Shown here: positions 1 through 6,933 of the stretch, piece after piece
Numbering within the stretch: the first letter of the stretch is position 1
Layout: each line of letters begins with the position of its first letter
Origin: Thermoplasmata archaeon
Lineage (GTDB): Archaea; Thermoplasmatota; Thermoplasmata; Lutacidiplasmatales; UBA184
Length of the DNA: 34,564 nucleotides
Reading direction: 5' to 3'
NCBI GenBank assembly: GCA_030037735.1
Contig: JASHQC010000112.1
Location: 1 to 34,564 of the forward strand
Made by a program: the position numbers and the translations under genes
The notes under the pieces: model-generated
The model's input: the letters and a program-made list of their open reading frames with translations, nothing else
Told to the model about the DNA's origin: nothing
Database searches by the model: none

Positions 1-753
1 GTGGTGTCCCCAACATTCCTCGCCAAGTTCGAAGCGCTGTGCGATGGAATCATCGATGTCAAATCAGAGCAAGAAGGCCCCCAAATCGCCCATTCTCTCC
101 GGATTCGGTTGTTACGAGGGGAGGCATGCGACACGAAGTGGCACCGCCTTCAGATGCTCCCGCACGGGGAGGTGGTTCTGGCTGGTTCATACCCCGACCA
201 AGGGGTGAGACGACTGGCCGCGATCATGTTCACTGACCTCGCGGGATTCACGGCGCTCGCGCAGCATGACGAGCCCCGCTCCCTGCGGGTGCTCGAGAAG
301 CATCGCGAAGCGCTCCGCAAGATGTTTTCCAAGCACGGAGGACGGGAGATCAAGACGATCGGAGATGGGTTTTTGGTGGAATTCGGGAGCGCGCTCGACG
401 CGATAAAGTGCGCGTTCGACATCCAAGGACGAGTGAGGGAACTCAACCTCTCGGGACCGGCGGAAGATCGAATACGTCTTCGTGTCGGGGTACACGTTGG
501 AGACGTGATCGAATCTGGCGGCGACATTCTCGGAGACGCGGTCAATGTGGCCTCTCGGATTGACCGATTTGCGGCCGATGGAGGAATCTCCATCACCGAG
601 CAGGTTTATGATCAAGTCCGTGGCAAGTTCGAGCTCCCGATCACGAGTCTAGGGAAGAAGACCCTGAAGAACGTGGGGATTCCGGTGGAGGTTTATCGAG
701 TGGTCCTCCCCTGGGACAACGAGAAGGGCCGCCGGCGGACCAGGGTGAGATAG
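1..753 (+). CDS. Class III adenylate cyclase with a KaiC/RAD55-like N-terminal tail (left-truncated)
   Basis: The C-terminal two thirds (residues about 70-240) is a class III nucleotide cyclase domain that makes cyclic nucleotide from NTP. Metal-binding aspartates are D79 (in MFTD) and D122 (in IGDGF). The purine-selecting pair K118 and D179 fits ATP, and the transition-state residues N182 and R186 are present in GDAVNVASR, so the enzyme should be active as an adenylate cyclase. The first 60 residues (CDGIIDV, then SLRIRLLRG) do not belong to a cyclase. They resemble the last strands of KaiC/RAD55-type RecA ATPases, which implies a fusion whose ATPase body lies left of the window. The frame is open to base 1, so the GTG there is probably internal. 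The domain end (VYRVVLPW) is shared with the second cyclase at 6934, so the two are likely paralogues. Confidence 0.85.
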   Translation: MVSPTFLAKFEALCDGIIDVKSEQEGPQIAHSLRIRLLRGEACDTKWHRLQMLPHGEVVLAGSYPDQGVRRLAAIMFTDLAGFTALAQHDEPRSLRVLEKHREALRKMFSKHGGREIKTIGDGFLVEFGSALDAIKCAFDIQGRVRELNLSGPAEDRIRLRVGVHVGDVIESGGDILGDAVNVASRIDRFAADGGISITEQVYDQVRGKFELPITSLGKKTLKNVGIPVEVYRVVLPWDNEKGRRRTRVR

Positions 754-1051
754 AAGGGACCCTCAGCCGCCAATGCTCTGACCTTCATGGTCAATCCCTG
801 TCGCCTTTGAGTCGGTTGTCTGTGCCGGCGAAGGGTGCAATGTCAGGTGCGGGGACACCCCCGAAACAACCATTCCATCCACCGCTGGGCGGGCGAACCT
901 AGGTTGGTCCAACCGTCGGGGATGATCCCAGCACTTCGGTCTCGGCCTAAGGGTCGAGCTACTGTCGAGGAGTCGGCCCCGTGCGCGAGTGCGAGGTCTG
1001 GCCGTACAACGCGAGTTCGCGGCCCCTCTGACGTGAGCCGTCCAGGCGCGG

Positions 1052-1450
1052 CTACTTGGCAGGTGTCGGGGGCGAGCGGAGCACGAACTCGTTCCCGTCG
1101 GGATCGGCAATCACGGATAATATGGCAGTGAACCCGGGAGGGCTGATTGTGTGCGGAGGATCGGTGATCGTTCCCCCTCGTCGGGCGATCTCCGCGCATG
1201 CCGCGGCAGGGTCATGGTGGGAGAACACAATCCCAGAGACGGTCCCGGGTTCGCGTCCCCCCTCCTCCGGGTCGTACACATGCATTCGAAGGGTGGTGCT
1301 GACGCCGGGGATCGCGAACACCGCCCGGCCCACGGTCCCGTCGAACTGGAGTTCCTTGAGCCCGAGCACATCGTTGTAGAACTTTCGCGCCCTATGGATG
1401 TCTCGAACGTGGACGGTCACCGCTTCGAGCCCTTCGACCGTAGCGACCAT
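1052..1450 (-). CDS. VOC (glyoxalase/bleomycin-resistance/dioxygenase) family protein
   Basis: This is a 132-residue single-domain VOC protein. The N-terminal half reads VTVHVRDIHRARKFYNDVLG, the usual beta-alpha start of the fold. The C-terminal half ends with IADPDGNEFVLRSP, the typical DPDGN turn before the last strand. Such proteins dimerise and bind a metal or small ligand; the substrate cannot be told here. I chose the ATG at 1450, not the in-frame ATG at 1480, because a TATA-like TAATGATA (1475-1482) lies about 28 nt upstream of 1450, as expected for a leaderless archaeal message. The longer start would add ten residues without homology to the fold. It stands alone, divergent from the toxin-antitoxin module. 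Confidence 0.85.
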   Translation of the reverse strand: MVATVEGLEAVTVHVRDIHRARKFYNDVLGLKELQFDGTVGRAVFAIPGVSTTLRMHVYDPEEGGREPGTVSGIVFSHHDPAAACAEIARRGGTITDPPHTISPPGFTAILSVIADPDGNEFVLRSPPTPAK

Positions 1451-1474
1451 GTACGACTCGGGAGCGCACGGGCC

Positions 1475-1482
1475 TATCATTA
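1475..1482 (-). promoter_or_regulatory. TATA-like box of the VOC gene
   Basis: TAATGATA on the minus strand, centred about 28 nt before the ATG at 1450. No Shine-Dalgarno sequence precedes that ATG, so the message is probably leaderless. Confidence 0.45.
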
Positions 1483-1646
1483 GGGTTGTGTGCTCGGCAG
1501 ACTCTGCGCCTCCGCGGGCCGGTGCAGGTCCGATGGCGCCCAGCCTCCCTCACCCATGACATCGGGCCATGCACGGCAGTCTCTCCGCCGCTTCATCCGA
1601 GGACTTGGAGCATGTCCTCGCGGGTCACTAGCCGCGTCGTTCGTGG

Positions 1647-1688
1647 GGACTTGAACCCCTAGTTCAGGTCCCTCCAGCGGCTGGTTTT
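1647..1688 (+). repeat. Dispersed hairpin repeat, copy 1
   Basis: The most symmetrical copy of a family of about 40 bp. GGACTTGAAC and GTTCAGGTCC pair over ten positions (one G-U) around a five-base loop. A small second hairpin, CCAG-CGG-CTGG, and a TTTT run follow. Similar copies occur at 2451, 3212, 4624, 6684 and 12266, all in this orientation and all between genes. The minus strand contains a T-arm-like GGGGTTCAAGTCCCC, but no tRNA can be folded around it. Confidence 0.75.
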
Positions 1689-1760
1689 CGTCGAGTCGGC
1701 CCCCGCTATCGGGCTACACGGGCTTCAGAATGAGCGATGGGCCGTCCGGGCATCGAAGTC

Positions 1761-1779
1761 ATATACATTATATTGCATA
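1761..1779 (+). promoter_or_regulatory. vapBC promoter with overlapping inverted repeat
   Basis: An isolated AT-rich stretch centred about 20 nt before the chosen VapB ATG, with its left part (1761-1768) at the usual 26 nt. It holds an imperfect inverted repeat, TATACA (1762-1767) and TGCATA (1774-1779), six bases apart. The repeat covers the TATA box, a sensible place for autorepression by the VapBC complex. Confidence 0.55.
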
Positions 1780-1789
1780 CAAAACAGCA

Positions 1790-2002
1790 ATGAGTGCGGG
1801 AGCCACTACCGTTAGAGTCTCTCGTGACACGCTCGACGAGCTCGAACGGTTTCAGCGAGCATTGCGGACCAAGACCGCAGACGAGACGATTCGCGAAGTT
1901 CTCAAATTGCAACGTGCGGCCGTAATCGCACGACTTTCCGGTAGCCTTCGGGGAAAGATCACCCGATTCACCGAGGCCGATCGCATTGATAGCGATCGTT
2001 GA
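1790..2002 (+). CDS. vapB: VapB-type antitoxin
   Basis: A 70-residue protein with a short beta strand at its N terminus (TTVRVSRDTLDELERFQ) followed by two helices, as in ribbon-helix-helix antitoxins. It should dimerise, bind its own promoter and neutralise the toxin encoded next. The ATG at 1790 is preferred to the in-frame ATG at 1730, because the longer form would translate through the promoter's AT-rich box and add residues with no RHH character. It overlaps the toxin gene by 17 nt, so the two are translationally coupled. The exact VapB subfamily is not clear. Confidence 0.75.
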   Translation: MSAGATTVRVSRDTLDELERFQRALRTKTADETIREVLKLQRAAVIARLSGSLRGKITRFTEADRIDSDR

Positions 2003-2396
2003 CTCCTTCGCCTGGATCGAGTTTCTGGCGGGCTCGGAGAAGGAAGGCCTGGTCCGAGAGATTCTTGCCGGTGCGGAGGTTGTGGTAACACCCGATATCG
2101 TGCTGGCCGAGGTGGCGCGTAAACTCTCCCGAGACGGCGTTAGTCGTGCGGTCGTGCGACGGAAGGTCGCCGACATTTCCACTCTCAGCCAGGTGACTCC
2201 GATCTCCCTCGAGGTCGCGGTAGGCGTGTACGAAGCCGAATTGGAACTCCGGACGAACGCGAAGTCCAGAGGCTTGAGCAACCCCGGACTCTCGGACGCG
2301 GTGATTCTAACCACGGCCCGAATTCTGCATGGTAAAGTTCTGACAGGCGACCCCCACTTTCGTGGCCTCCCCGAGACAACCTGGCTGGGCTCATAG
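1986..2396 (+). CDS. vapC: VapC-type PIN-domain ribonuclease toxin
   Basis: A 136-residue PIN domain. The acidic residues that bind Mg2+ or Mn2+ are all present: D6 (IVDSFAWIE), E42 (LAEVAR), D104 (LSDAVIL) and D122 (TGDPHF). The protein should be an endoribonuclease that cleaves tRNA or rRNA when free of its antitoxin. The start is TTG at 1986 inside the end of vapB; no better start keeps the conserved first strand. The active site is intact, so the module is likely functional. A copy of the dispersed hairpin repeat lies 55 nt after the stop. Confidence 0.85.
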   Translation: MIAIVDSFAWIEFLAGSEKEGLVREILAGAEVVVTPDIVLAEVARKLSRDGVSRAVVRRKVADISTLSQVTPISLEVAVGVYEAELELRTNAKSRGLSNPGLSDAVILTTARILHGKVLTGDPHFRGLPETTWLGS

Positions 2397-2450
2397 CGCC
2401 TTGAGCTCGCCGACTAGGAGGGAGAGAAGCGTCCTCACAGTCTCGCTGGT

Positions 2451-2488
2451 GGCTTTGAACCCTTAGTTCAGGTCCTTCCAGTGGCTGG
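2451..2488 (+). repeat. Dispersed hairpin repeat, copy 2
   Basis: Left arm GGCTTTGAAC, loop CCTTA, right arm GTTCAGGTCC, then CCAG-TGG-CTGG. There is one mismatch and two G-U pairs in the main stem. It lies between vapC and the GNAT gene. Confidence 0.7.
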
Positions 2489-2520
2489 CTCATCCGAATC
2501 CTCATAGGCTCGAGCAACTC

Positions 2521-3171
2521 ATGTTGCGGAGAGATGAGATGCAGCGCCTGAGCGAGCCTACGACCCACCGGCTCGAGGCGCACGAACTCGAACCGTCGCG
2601 GTGGTCGGACTTTGAGGCGCTTTTCCGCAAGTACCACGGAGTGCAAGCGGGATGTTGGTGCATGTTCTACCACCGAGAAGGCCCGACGGGGCCCCTCGCC
2701 AGCACGGGGCGCCAAGAGGCAAATCGCCGAGACCATCTGGCTCTGCTTCAACGGGGACACGCCCAAGGGATTCTGGTCTACCGAGACGGACAACCCGTGA
2801 GTTGGTGTCAGTTCGGTCGTCGAGAGGACCTTCCTCGAATTGAAAGTGGGCGCAAGTACAAGGCGATTGTTGGCTCCCTCGGCGAGCCAGCCCGCTGGAG
2901 GGTCACCTGCTTCTTTGTGGATCGACCGTCCCGTAGGTCGGGAATCGCGAGCCTGGCACTTCGTGCGGCGTTGGATGCGATTCGGCGTCAGGGCGGTGGA
3001 ATCGTTGAAGCGTATCCCGCAACTCACGGCCGAGCCGTGGCGACCTGGTTCGGGACCGTCGGCATGTTCCAGCGAGAGGGATTCCGGGTGATCCGACCGT
3101 TCGGGAAGAGCAACGTGTTGGTCCGAAAGAAAATCCGAACTTCAAGCCTCTCTCACGGGACCCAAGCTTGA
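2521..3171 (+). CDS. GNAT-family N-acetyltransferase
   Basis: A 216-residue protein with an acetyl-CoA binding core in its C-terminal half. The strand VTCFFVDRPSRRSGIAS carries a recognisable motif A (R-x-x-G-I-A) and is followed by the usual helix (LALRAALDAI). The N-terminal half has GCWCMFYHR and VYRDGQPVSWCQFG, a pattern seen in a group of uncharacterised GNAT proteins; the substrate is unknown. Translation may start at ATG 2521 or at ATG 2539, which is preceded by GGAGAGATGAG. It lies alone between two copies of the hairpin repeat. Confidence 0.8.
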   Translation: MLRRDEMQRLSEPTTHRLEAHELEPSRWSDFEALFRKYHGVQAGCWCMFYHREGPTGPLASTGRQEANRRDHLALLQRGHAQGILVYRDGQPVSWCQFGRREDLPRIESGRKYKAIVGSLGEPARWRVTCFFVDRPSRRSGIASLALRAALDAIRRQGGGIVEAYPATHGRAVATWFGTVGMFQREGFRVIRPFGKSNVLVRKKIRTSSLSHGTQA

Positions 3172-3211
3172 CCCGGAGAAACCGCGAGCCTGGTCACTCT
3201 CCGAGCCCGGT

Positions 3212-3253
3212 GGACTTGAATCTTCAGTTCCAGTCCCTCCCGTGGCTGCTTTT
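3212..3253 (+). repeat. Dispersed hairpin repeat, copy 3
   Basis: A diverged copy: left arm GGACTTGAAT, right arm GTTCCAGTCC, then CCCGTGGCTGCTTTT. It sits 40 nt after the GNAT stop and 37 nt before the YcaQ-like gene. Confidence 0.65.
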
Positions 3254-3290
3254 CAAGCTCCGGACCATTGTCGTAGCGCAGTGACTTCCC

Positions 3291-4532
3291 ATGCAAATCT
3301 CGAACGAAACCGAGCGACGATTTGTGCTCGGCCTGCAGGGGCTCTGGCCAGGGCGCCGGTGGAGAGGTGTTCAGGGGATACGCGATGCGCTGGTTCAGTG
3401 TCGCCGTGTCCAGGTAGACCCGCTTGACGTCGTTGGGCGGAATCACGACCTGGTGCTCGCGAGCCGAGTAGAAGGATATCGACCGGCCGACCTCGACAAG
3501 GTGCTCTACGAGGAGCGGGCAGCGTTCGAGCACGGTGGGAACTTGAACATCTACCCGCGAGAGCGGCTTGCTCTACAGTGGTCCTGGGTCTTTCATGAAG
3601 GACTTCCCGTTCGATGGGAGAAATGGGGACGCGCGCACGCCGCGACGGTCCGTCGCGTTCGTGGGAAGATCGACCGAGGCGGACCTTCCGAGGCTCTCGA
3701 CTGGGCTGACGGTGAGCCGGTCGAAGATTATCGATCCCGTCGACTCGAAGGGATGGCACTCCACTACCTGTGGCGCAGGTTCGACGTCATGATCCACCAT
3801 CGGGAGGGCAACAGGAAGTTCTACGATCGCACCCAGCGCCTGTTCGGACGCCTTCCTGCGCCGATTTCGAGGGAGGAGACCCGGGCCCGGCTCGCGCTTG
3901 AGACGCTGGGATGGCTGGGGCTGTCTGGGAACGATGGTATCCAGTTCCTTAGGACTCAGGAGGATGGCCGGGGCCGCTCTCGCCTCTCGAAGCGGCAGAT
4001 TCGGGACGGTTTGACGGCGTCGGGACGTCTAACTGAAGTCCTCGTAGAGGGCGATCACGAGCCATCTGTGCTCAGAACTGAAGACCTCCCGTTCCTCGAG
4101 ACCGTTGCTCAAGGAGGAGTGCCGGAGCCATGGCGCCCCCTGACCCCCGAGCCCGAGGCAGTGTTCCTGGGTCCGCTGGACATCACCTCGGGTCACGGCC
4201 GTTCCGAGCGGCTGTTTCACTTCGAGAACCTTTTCGAGGTCTACAAGCCCGCCGCCAAACGTCGTTGGGGCTACTACGTGCTGCCGGTGCTGCTGGGGGA
4301 CCGACTCGTCGGTCGCATTGAGCCCGTTCGGGATAAGGTCACGCACTCCGTACGAATAAGCCGGGCGTGGTGGGAGAAGGGCGTGAGGCCGGACGAGATC
4401 GTCGAGCCAATCTCTCGCGGTCTCGACCGTTTCGCCCACTACCTCGACGCACCCAACGTTATCTTGGGCAAAATCGGTTCGTCCCGGTTCCGAGACTCGG
4501 TGGCGAGGGAACTTCGGCAACTCTCCAATTGA
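3291..4532 (+). CDS. YcaQ-like winged-helix DNA glycosylase (HTH_42 family)
   Basis: The 413 residues match the family of E. coli YcaQ and Streptomyces AlkX/AZL. These are monofunctional glycosylases that remove bulky alkylated or crosslinked bases. Recognisable parts are the N-terminal region with CRRVQVDPLDVVGRNHDLVL, which contains the family Q-x-D motif at its Q-V-D, and the C-terminal FEVYKPAAKRRWGYYVLPVL followed by GDRLVGRIEP. Length is normal for the family (about 390-430). It starts at ATG 3291 with no clear Shine-Dalgarno sequence. With the alkyltransferase at 14451 it gives the window two predicted alkylation-repair functions, though they are 10 kb apart. The exact lesion is not predictable. 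Confidence 0.85.
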   Translation: MQISNETERRFVLGLQGLWPGRRWRGVQGIRDALVQCRRVQVDPLDVVGRNHDLVLASRVEGYRPADLDKVLYEERAAFEHGGNLNIYPRERLALQWSWVFHEGLPVRWEKWGRAHAATVRRVRGKIDRGGPSEALDWADGEPVEDYRSRRLEGMALHYLWRRFDVMIHHREGNRKFYDRTQRLFGRLPAPISREETRARLALETLGWLGLSGNDGIQFLRTQEDGRGRSRLSKRQIRDGLTASGRLTEVLVEGDHEPSVLRTEDLPFLETVAQGGVPEPWRPLTPEPEAVFLGPLDITSGHGRSERLFHFENLFEVYKPAAKRRWGYYVLPVLLGDRLVGRIEPVRDKVTHSVRISRAWWEKGVRPDEIVEPISRGLDRFAHYLDAPNVILGKIGSSRFRDSVARELRQLSN

Positions 4533-4623
4533 CCTTAGATGCAGTCGTTCCGTAGATCCGCCCTACGAGACACGGCCCGCCGAGTTCCCGGCGAACGGAG
4601 GTATTCTCCGGCGCCCTCCTCGG

Positions 4624-4665
4624 GGACTGGAACCCTTAGTTCAGGTCCCCCCAGTGGCTGGTTTT
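4624..4665 (+). repeat. Dispersed hairpin repeat, copy 4
   Basis: Left arm GGACTGGAAC, loop CCTTA, right arm GTTCAGGTCC, then CCAG-TGG-CTGG and TTTT. It begins 92 nt after the stop of the YcaQ-like gene. Confidence 0.75.
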
Positions 4666-4754
4666 CCCCAATTCCGCCGTCGTTGGTGCCGGCAACTGTG
4701 CGCGAAGCGGCGCGAGCTTCGCGAGAAGAAAACCCTTGTTCGAGAGGGTGCGTC

Positions 4755-4925
4755 ATGCGGTGGCCTAACATTCACGAGGTCGACGTGTCCGATTTGAGCA
4801 GGTTCCAATTCTTTCGAGACGGAATCGGTTGTACCCAGAATCGAATCCAAGGTATGGAGCGCAGTACTCTCGAAGTGGCCTCTTCGGCGGCTAAGTCCCC
4901 TCGTCGACCCGACGTTGGACCCTAA
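4755..4925 (+). pseudogene. Possible remnant of a VOC-family N terminus
   Basis: This frame begins at an ATG and reads IHEVDVSDLSRFQFFRDGIG. It resembles the first strand and helix of VOC proteins, such as VLTLGVDDLERALRFYREGLG in the intact gene at 6206. The remaining 34 residues show nothing of the fold, and the frame runs into the end of the opposite-strand gene. No promoter is visible. It may be a decayed fragment or chance similarity. Confidence 0.25.
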
Positions 4926-5895
4926 GCGCTGATAGGGTAATCCACTTGCTGGACGTTCCCGCCGGTTCCAAGGACCACGGCTTGAATTCCTTCCCTTCGT
5001 AGTCCTTCTTCAGTTCCCCCTCCACATCGGGGTGGACCTTGTCGAGGTCCCAAGTTCCGTCCGGCCGGCGCTTGTCCGCAAGGACCTTGAGTGCAGGTCG
5101 GAGACGCCGGTCGTCCGAGTATCCTAAGCGGGTCACCACGTCCAGCCCGACCAGCACGTCGTAGAAGTAGTGGGTGGGGTAATGGAACCGGAACCACGGT
5201 TCGTACCGCTTGCCTTCTCGGAAAAGGTTCCGTTCCAAGTAGAACTCGACGCCCCTCTGGATCGCGGACTCCATCTTCCGGGGGCGTTTCGGTTTCGGTA
5301 GTGCGGAAAACGCGGCGAGCGCCTCCCAGCAATCGAGCGTACCAGGCTGGTTCGGGGCGCAATTCCATCCCCCGTTCTCGCGTTGGTCCTCAATCATCCA
5401 GGCGTAGAGCTTCTGCACGCGCCGATCGTCCCCATAGCCGAAGCGGGTCAGCATGCTGGCCAGGTTCCCGACGGCGCACACTTCCTCGGTGAAAAAATTG
5501 AACGGGGAGCTGAGTCGAAGCTTGTAGTCGAAGAACAGTTCGGCGGTTTTCCGAATGCGGGGGTCACTGGAGCTGAGCCCCAAGTCCGAGAGGACGAGAG
5601 CGGGCCACATCGTAGAGGTAAACTGAGGGAACTGGAGGAAGCGTGTCCATCCCCGGATGTTGGTGGGTTCGCGGGGTTCCCAGTAGCCCTTCGGCTTCTG
5701 ACGTCTCAATATCTGCGCTGCCCAACCGACGCGGGGAATCCTCGACCGGGCACGTCGGACTTCGGGATCGTCCTCCTTTCGCCCGAGCAGATCGACAAGG
5801 GTGAAATACCGAACTGAGGGCTGATCGTCCTCCAAGAGCCAATCGATCACCCGTTGATTCGGTTCATCGCTCCCCGGGTTGCGCGGAGGTGTCAT
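4891..5895 (-). CDS. Alpha-alpha toroid protein (prenyltransferase/squalene-oxidase repeat type), copy A
   Basis: A 334-residue protein built of helical pairs with QW-like motifs (ENGGWNC, RPDGTWDLD, KPKGYWEP), as in terpene cyclases, protein prenyltransferase beta subunits and complement-like toroids. It lacks the DxDD motif of squalene-hopene cyclase. Conserved with the paralogue at 16487 are W-x-C-x-P-x3-GTLD-x-WE, FR-x-HYP-x-HY-x-YD-x-LVGL and TR-x-GY. These residues may line an active site, but no reaction can be assigned. I use ATG 5895; an in-frame TTG at 5940 would add 15 basic residues. TATA-like sequence at 5943-5956 would start transcription about 27 nt before the ATG. Confidence 0.75.
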   Translation of the reverse strand: MTPPRNPGSDEPNQRVIDWLLEDDQPSVRYFTLVDLLGRKEDDPEVRRARSRIPRVGWAAQILRRQKPKGYWEPREPTNIRGWTRFLQFPQFTSTMWPALVLSDLGLSSSDPRIRKTAELFFDYKLRLSSPFNFFTEEVCAVGNLASMLTRFGYGDDRRVQKLYAWMIEDQRENGGWNCAPNQPGTLDCWEALAAFSALPKPKRPRKMESAIQRGVEFYLERNLFREGKRYEPWFRFHYPTHYFYDVLVGLDVVTRLGYSDDRRLRPALKVLADKRRPDGTWDLDKVHPDVEGELKKDYEGKEFKPWSLEPAGTSSKWITLSALRVQRRVDEGT

Positions 5896-5942
5896 CTCAA
5901 CGGGTGCGGGAATCGACCTCCGCGCGCGAGCAGCCGGCAATG

Positions 5943-5956
5943 ATTTATGATTTACA
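5943..5956 (-). promoter_or_regulatory. Probable promoter of toroid protein A
   Basis: An AT-rich block (GTAAATCATAAATC on the minus strand) in GC-rich surroundings, 48-61 nt before the ATG at 5895. The remaining gap to the next gene (5957-6174) holds nothing I can recognise. Confidence 0.4.
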
Positions 5957-6174
5957 GGCTTCGGCGTCCCGAACGAATGGCGACTCGGTCCGTCGCTCCC
6001 TAGAATCGAGTCGAATCCCGTCCACGTTTCCTAAGCGAAGCTTCCCCGAAGTACGCCGGCACCATAGCTCCGCGTCCAAACTGTTGACTGGGACCAGGGG
6101 TGACGATCGAGGTCACGGCTCGCCAAGGATGCCGGAGGGGCGTGGCACGACCGTTTCATCACCCCAACGACGGG

Positions 6175-6181
6175 TTAAGTA
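6175..6181 (+). promoter_or_regulatory. TATA-like box of the second VOC gene
   Basis: TTAAGTA centred 28 nt before ATG 6206. No Shine-Dalgarno sequence lies between them, so the message is probably leaderless. Confidence 0.45.
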
Positions 6182-6205
6182 CCAAGCAGGACGAGTCTCG
6201 GGACC

Positions 6206-6646
6206 ATGGAGCCACGGGTGAGCGTGCTTACCCTTGGAGTAGACGACCTGGAGCGCGCCCTTCGATTTTACCGAGAGGGCCTAGGGCTGAAGACGGACGG
6301 AGTAGTCGGCACTGAATTCGAGCACGGAGCGGTGGTGTTCTTTCCCTTACAGGGAAACCTAATGCTCGCGCTCTACCCCCGAAAGGAAATCGCGTGGGAT
6401 GCGATGGTCGCTGCGGAGCCGAGGAGCTCGACTGAGTTCACTATCGCTCACAACGTCAACAGCAAGGAAGAGGTGAACGACGTCATGACGCAAGCTTGGG
6501 CGGCCGGTGCTCGAATCGTGAAACCGGCTGTCCCGACGTTCTGGGGGGGTTACGCGGGCTATTTTCAAGACCCCGACGGACACCTGTGGGAAATCGCTTG
6601 GAACCCCCAACTCCGGGTCGAAGAAGGCCCGCAGGTCAGGAGTTAG
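6206..6646 (+). CDS. VOC (glyoxalase-like) family protein
   Basis: A 146-residue protein of the vicinal oxygen chelate fold. It opens with VSVLTLGVDDLERALRFYREGLG and closes with YAGYFQDPDGHLWEIAWNP, where the glutamate before IAWNP is in the usual place of a metal ligand. The middle carries LMLALYPR and a two-residue-spaced hydrophobic strand. Proteins with the FQDPDGHLWEIAWNP ending are often annotated as glyoxalases without proof. It is transcribed alone from a leaderless-type promoter and followed by hairpin repeat copy 5. It is not closely similar to the VOC protein at 1052. Confidence 0.85.
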   Translation: MEPRVSVLTLGVDDLERALRFYREGLGLKTDGVVGTEFEHGAVVFFPLQGNLMLALYPRKEIAWDAMVAAEPRSSTEFTIAHNVNSKEEVNDVMTQAWAAGARIVKPAVPTFWGGYAGYFQDPDGHLWEIAWNPQLRVEEGPQVRS

Positions 6647-6683
6647 GGCTCGCCCCCAAGGGTCCCACACGGTCCTGTCGAGC

Positions 6684-6722
6684 GGACTCGAACGCTTGGT
6701 TCAGGTCCCTTCGCTGGCCGGC
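6684..6722 (+). repeat. Dispersed hairpin repeat, copy 5
   Basis: Left arm GGACTCGAAC, loop GCTTG, right arm GTTCAGGTCC, with one C-A mismatch in the stem. The second hairpin is weak (CGCTGGCCGG). It begins 37 nt after the VOC stop. Confidence 0.65.
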
Positions 6723-6905
6723 GGGGCCAATCCGGGAAGCCGCTGGGGACCAATCGTCATGGTCGATGAGTCCCGGTGGTTCGGTCCGAAGCCAACCGGT
6801 CGCAAAAGCCCCAGCGGCACATCGTTCGGAGGGCGAGAGGCTCCATACACCCTGCCAAAGCGACCGTGTCGAATCTTTTCATGCGATGTTCCGACCGCCC
6901 GGAGC

Positions 6906-6914
6906 TTAATCTAA
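6906..6914 (+). promoter_or_regulatory. TATA-like box of the cyclase-TPR gene
   Basis: TTAATCTAA centred 24 nt before the GTG at 6934, which supports that GTG as a leaderless start. Confidence 0.5.
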
Positions 6915-6933
6915 CCGAAGCGGTTTTCGAGCC

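Noticed and set aside
1641-1690. A tRNA or tRNA relic suggested by the T-arm-like GGGGTTCAAGTCCCC on the minus strand of the repeat
   Set aside because: No acceptor stem, D-arm or anticodon arm can be formed around it, and the other copies lose the T-arm pairing. It is better explained as part of the dispersed hairpin repeat.
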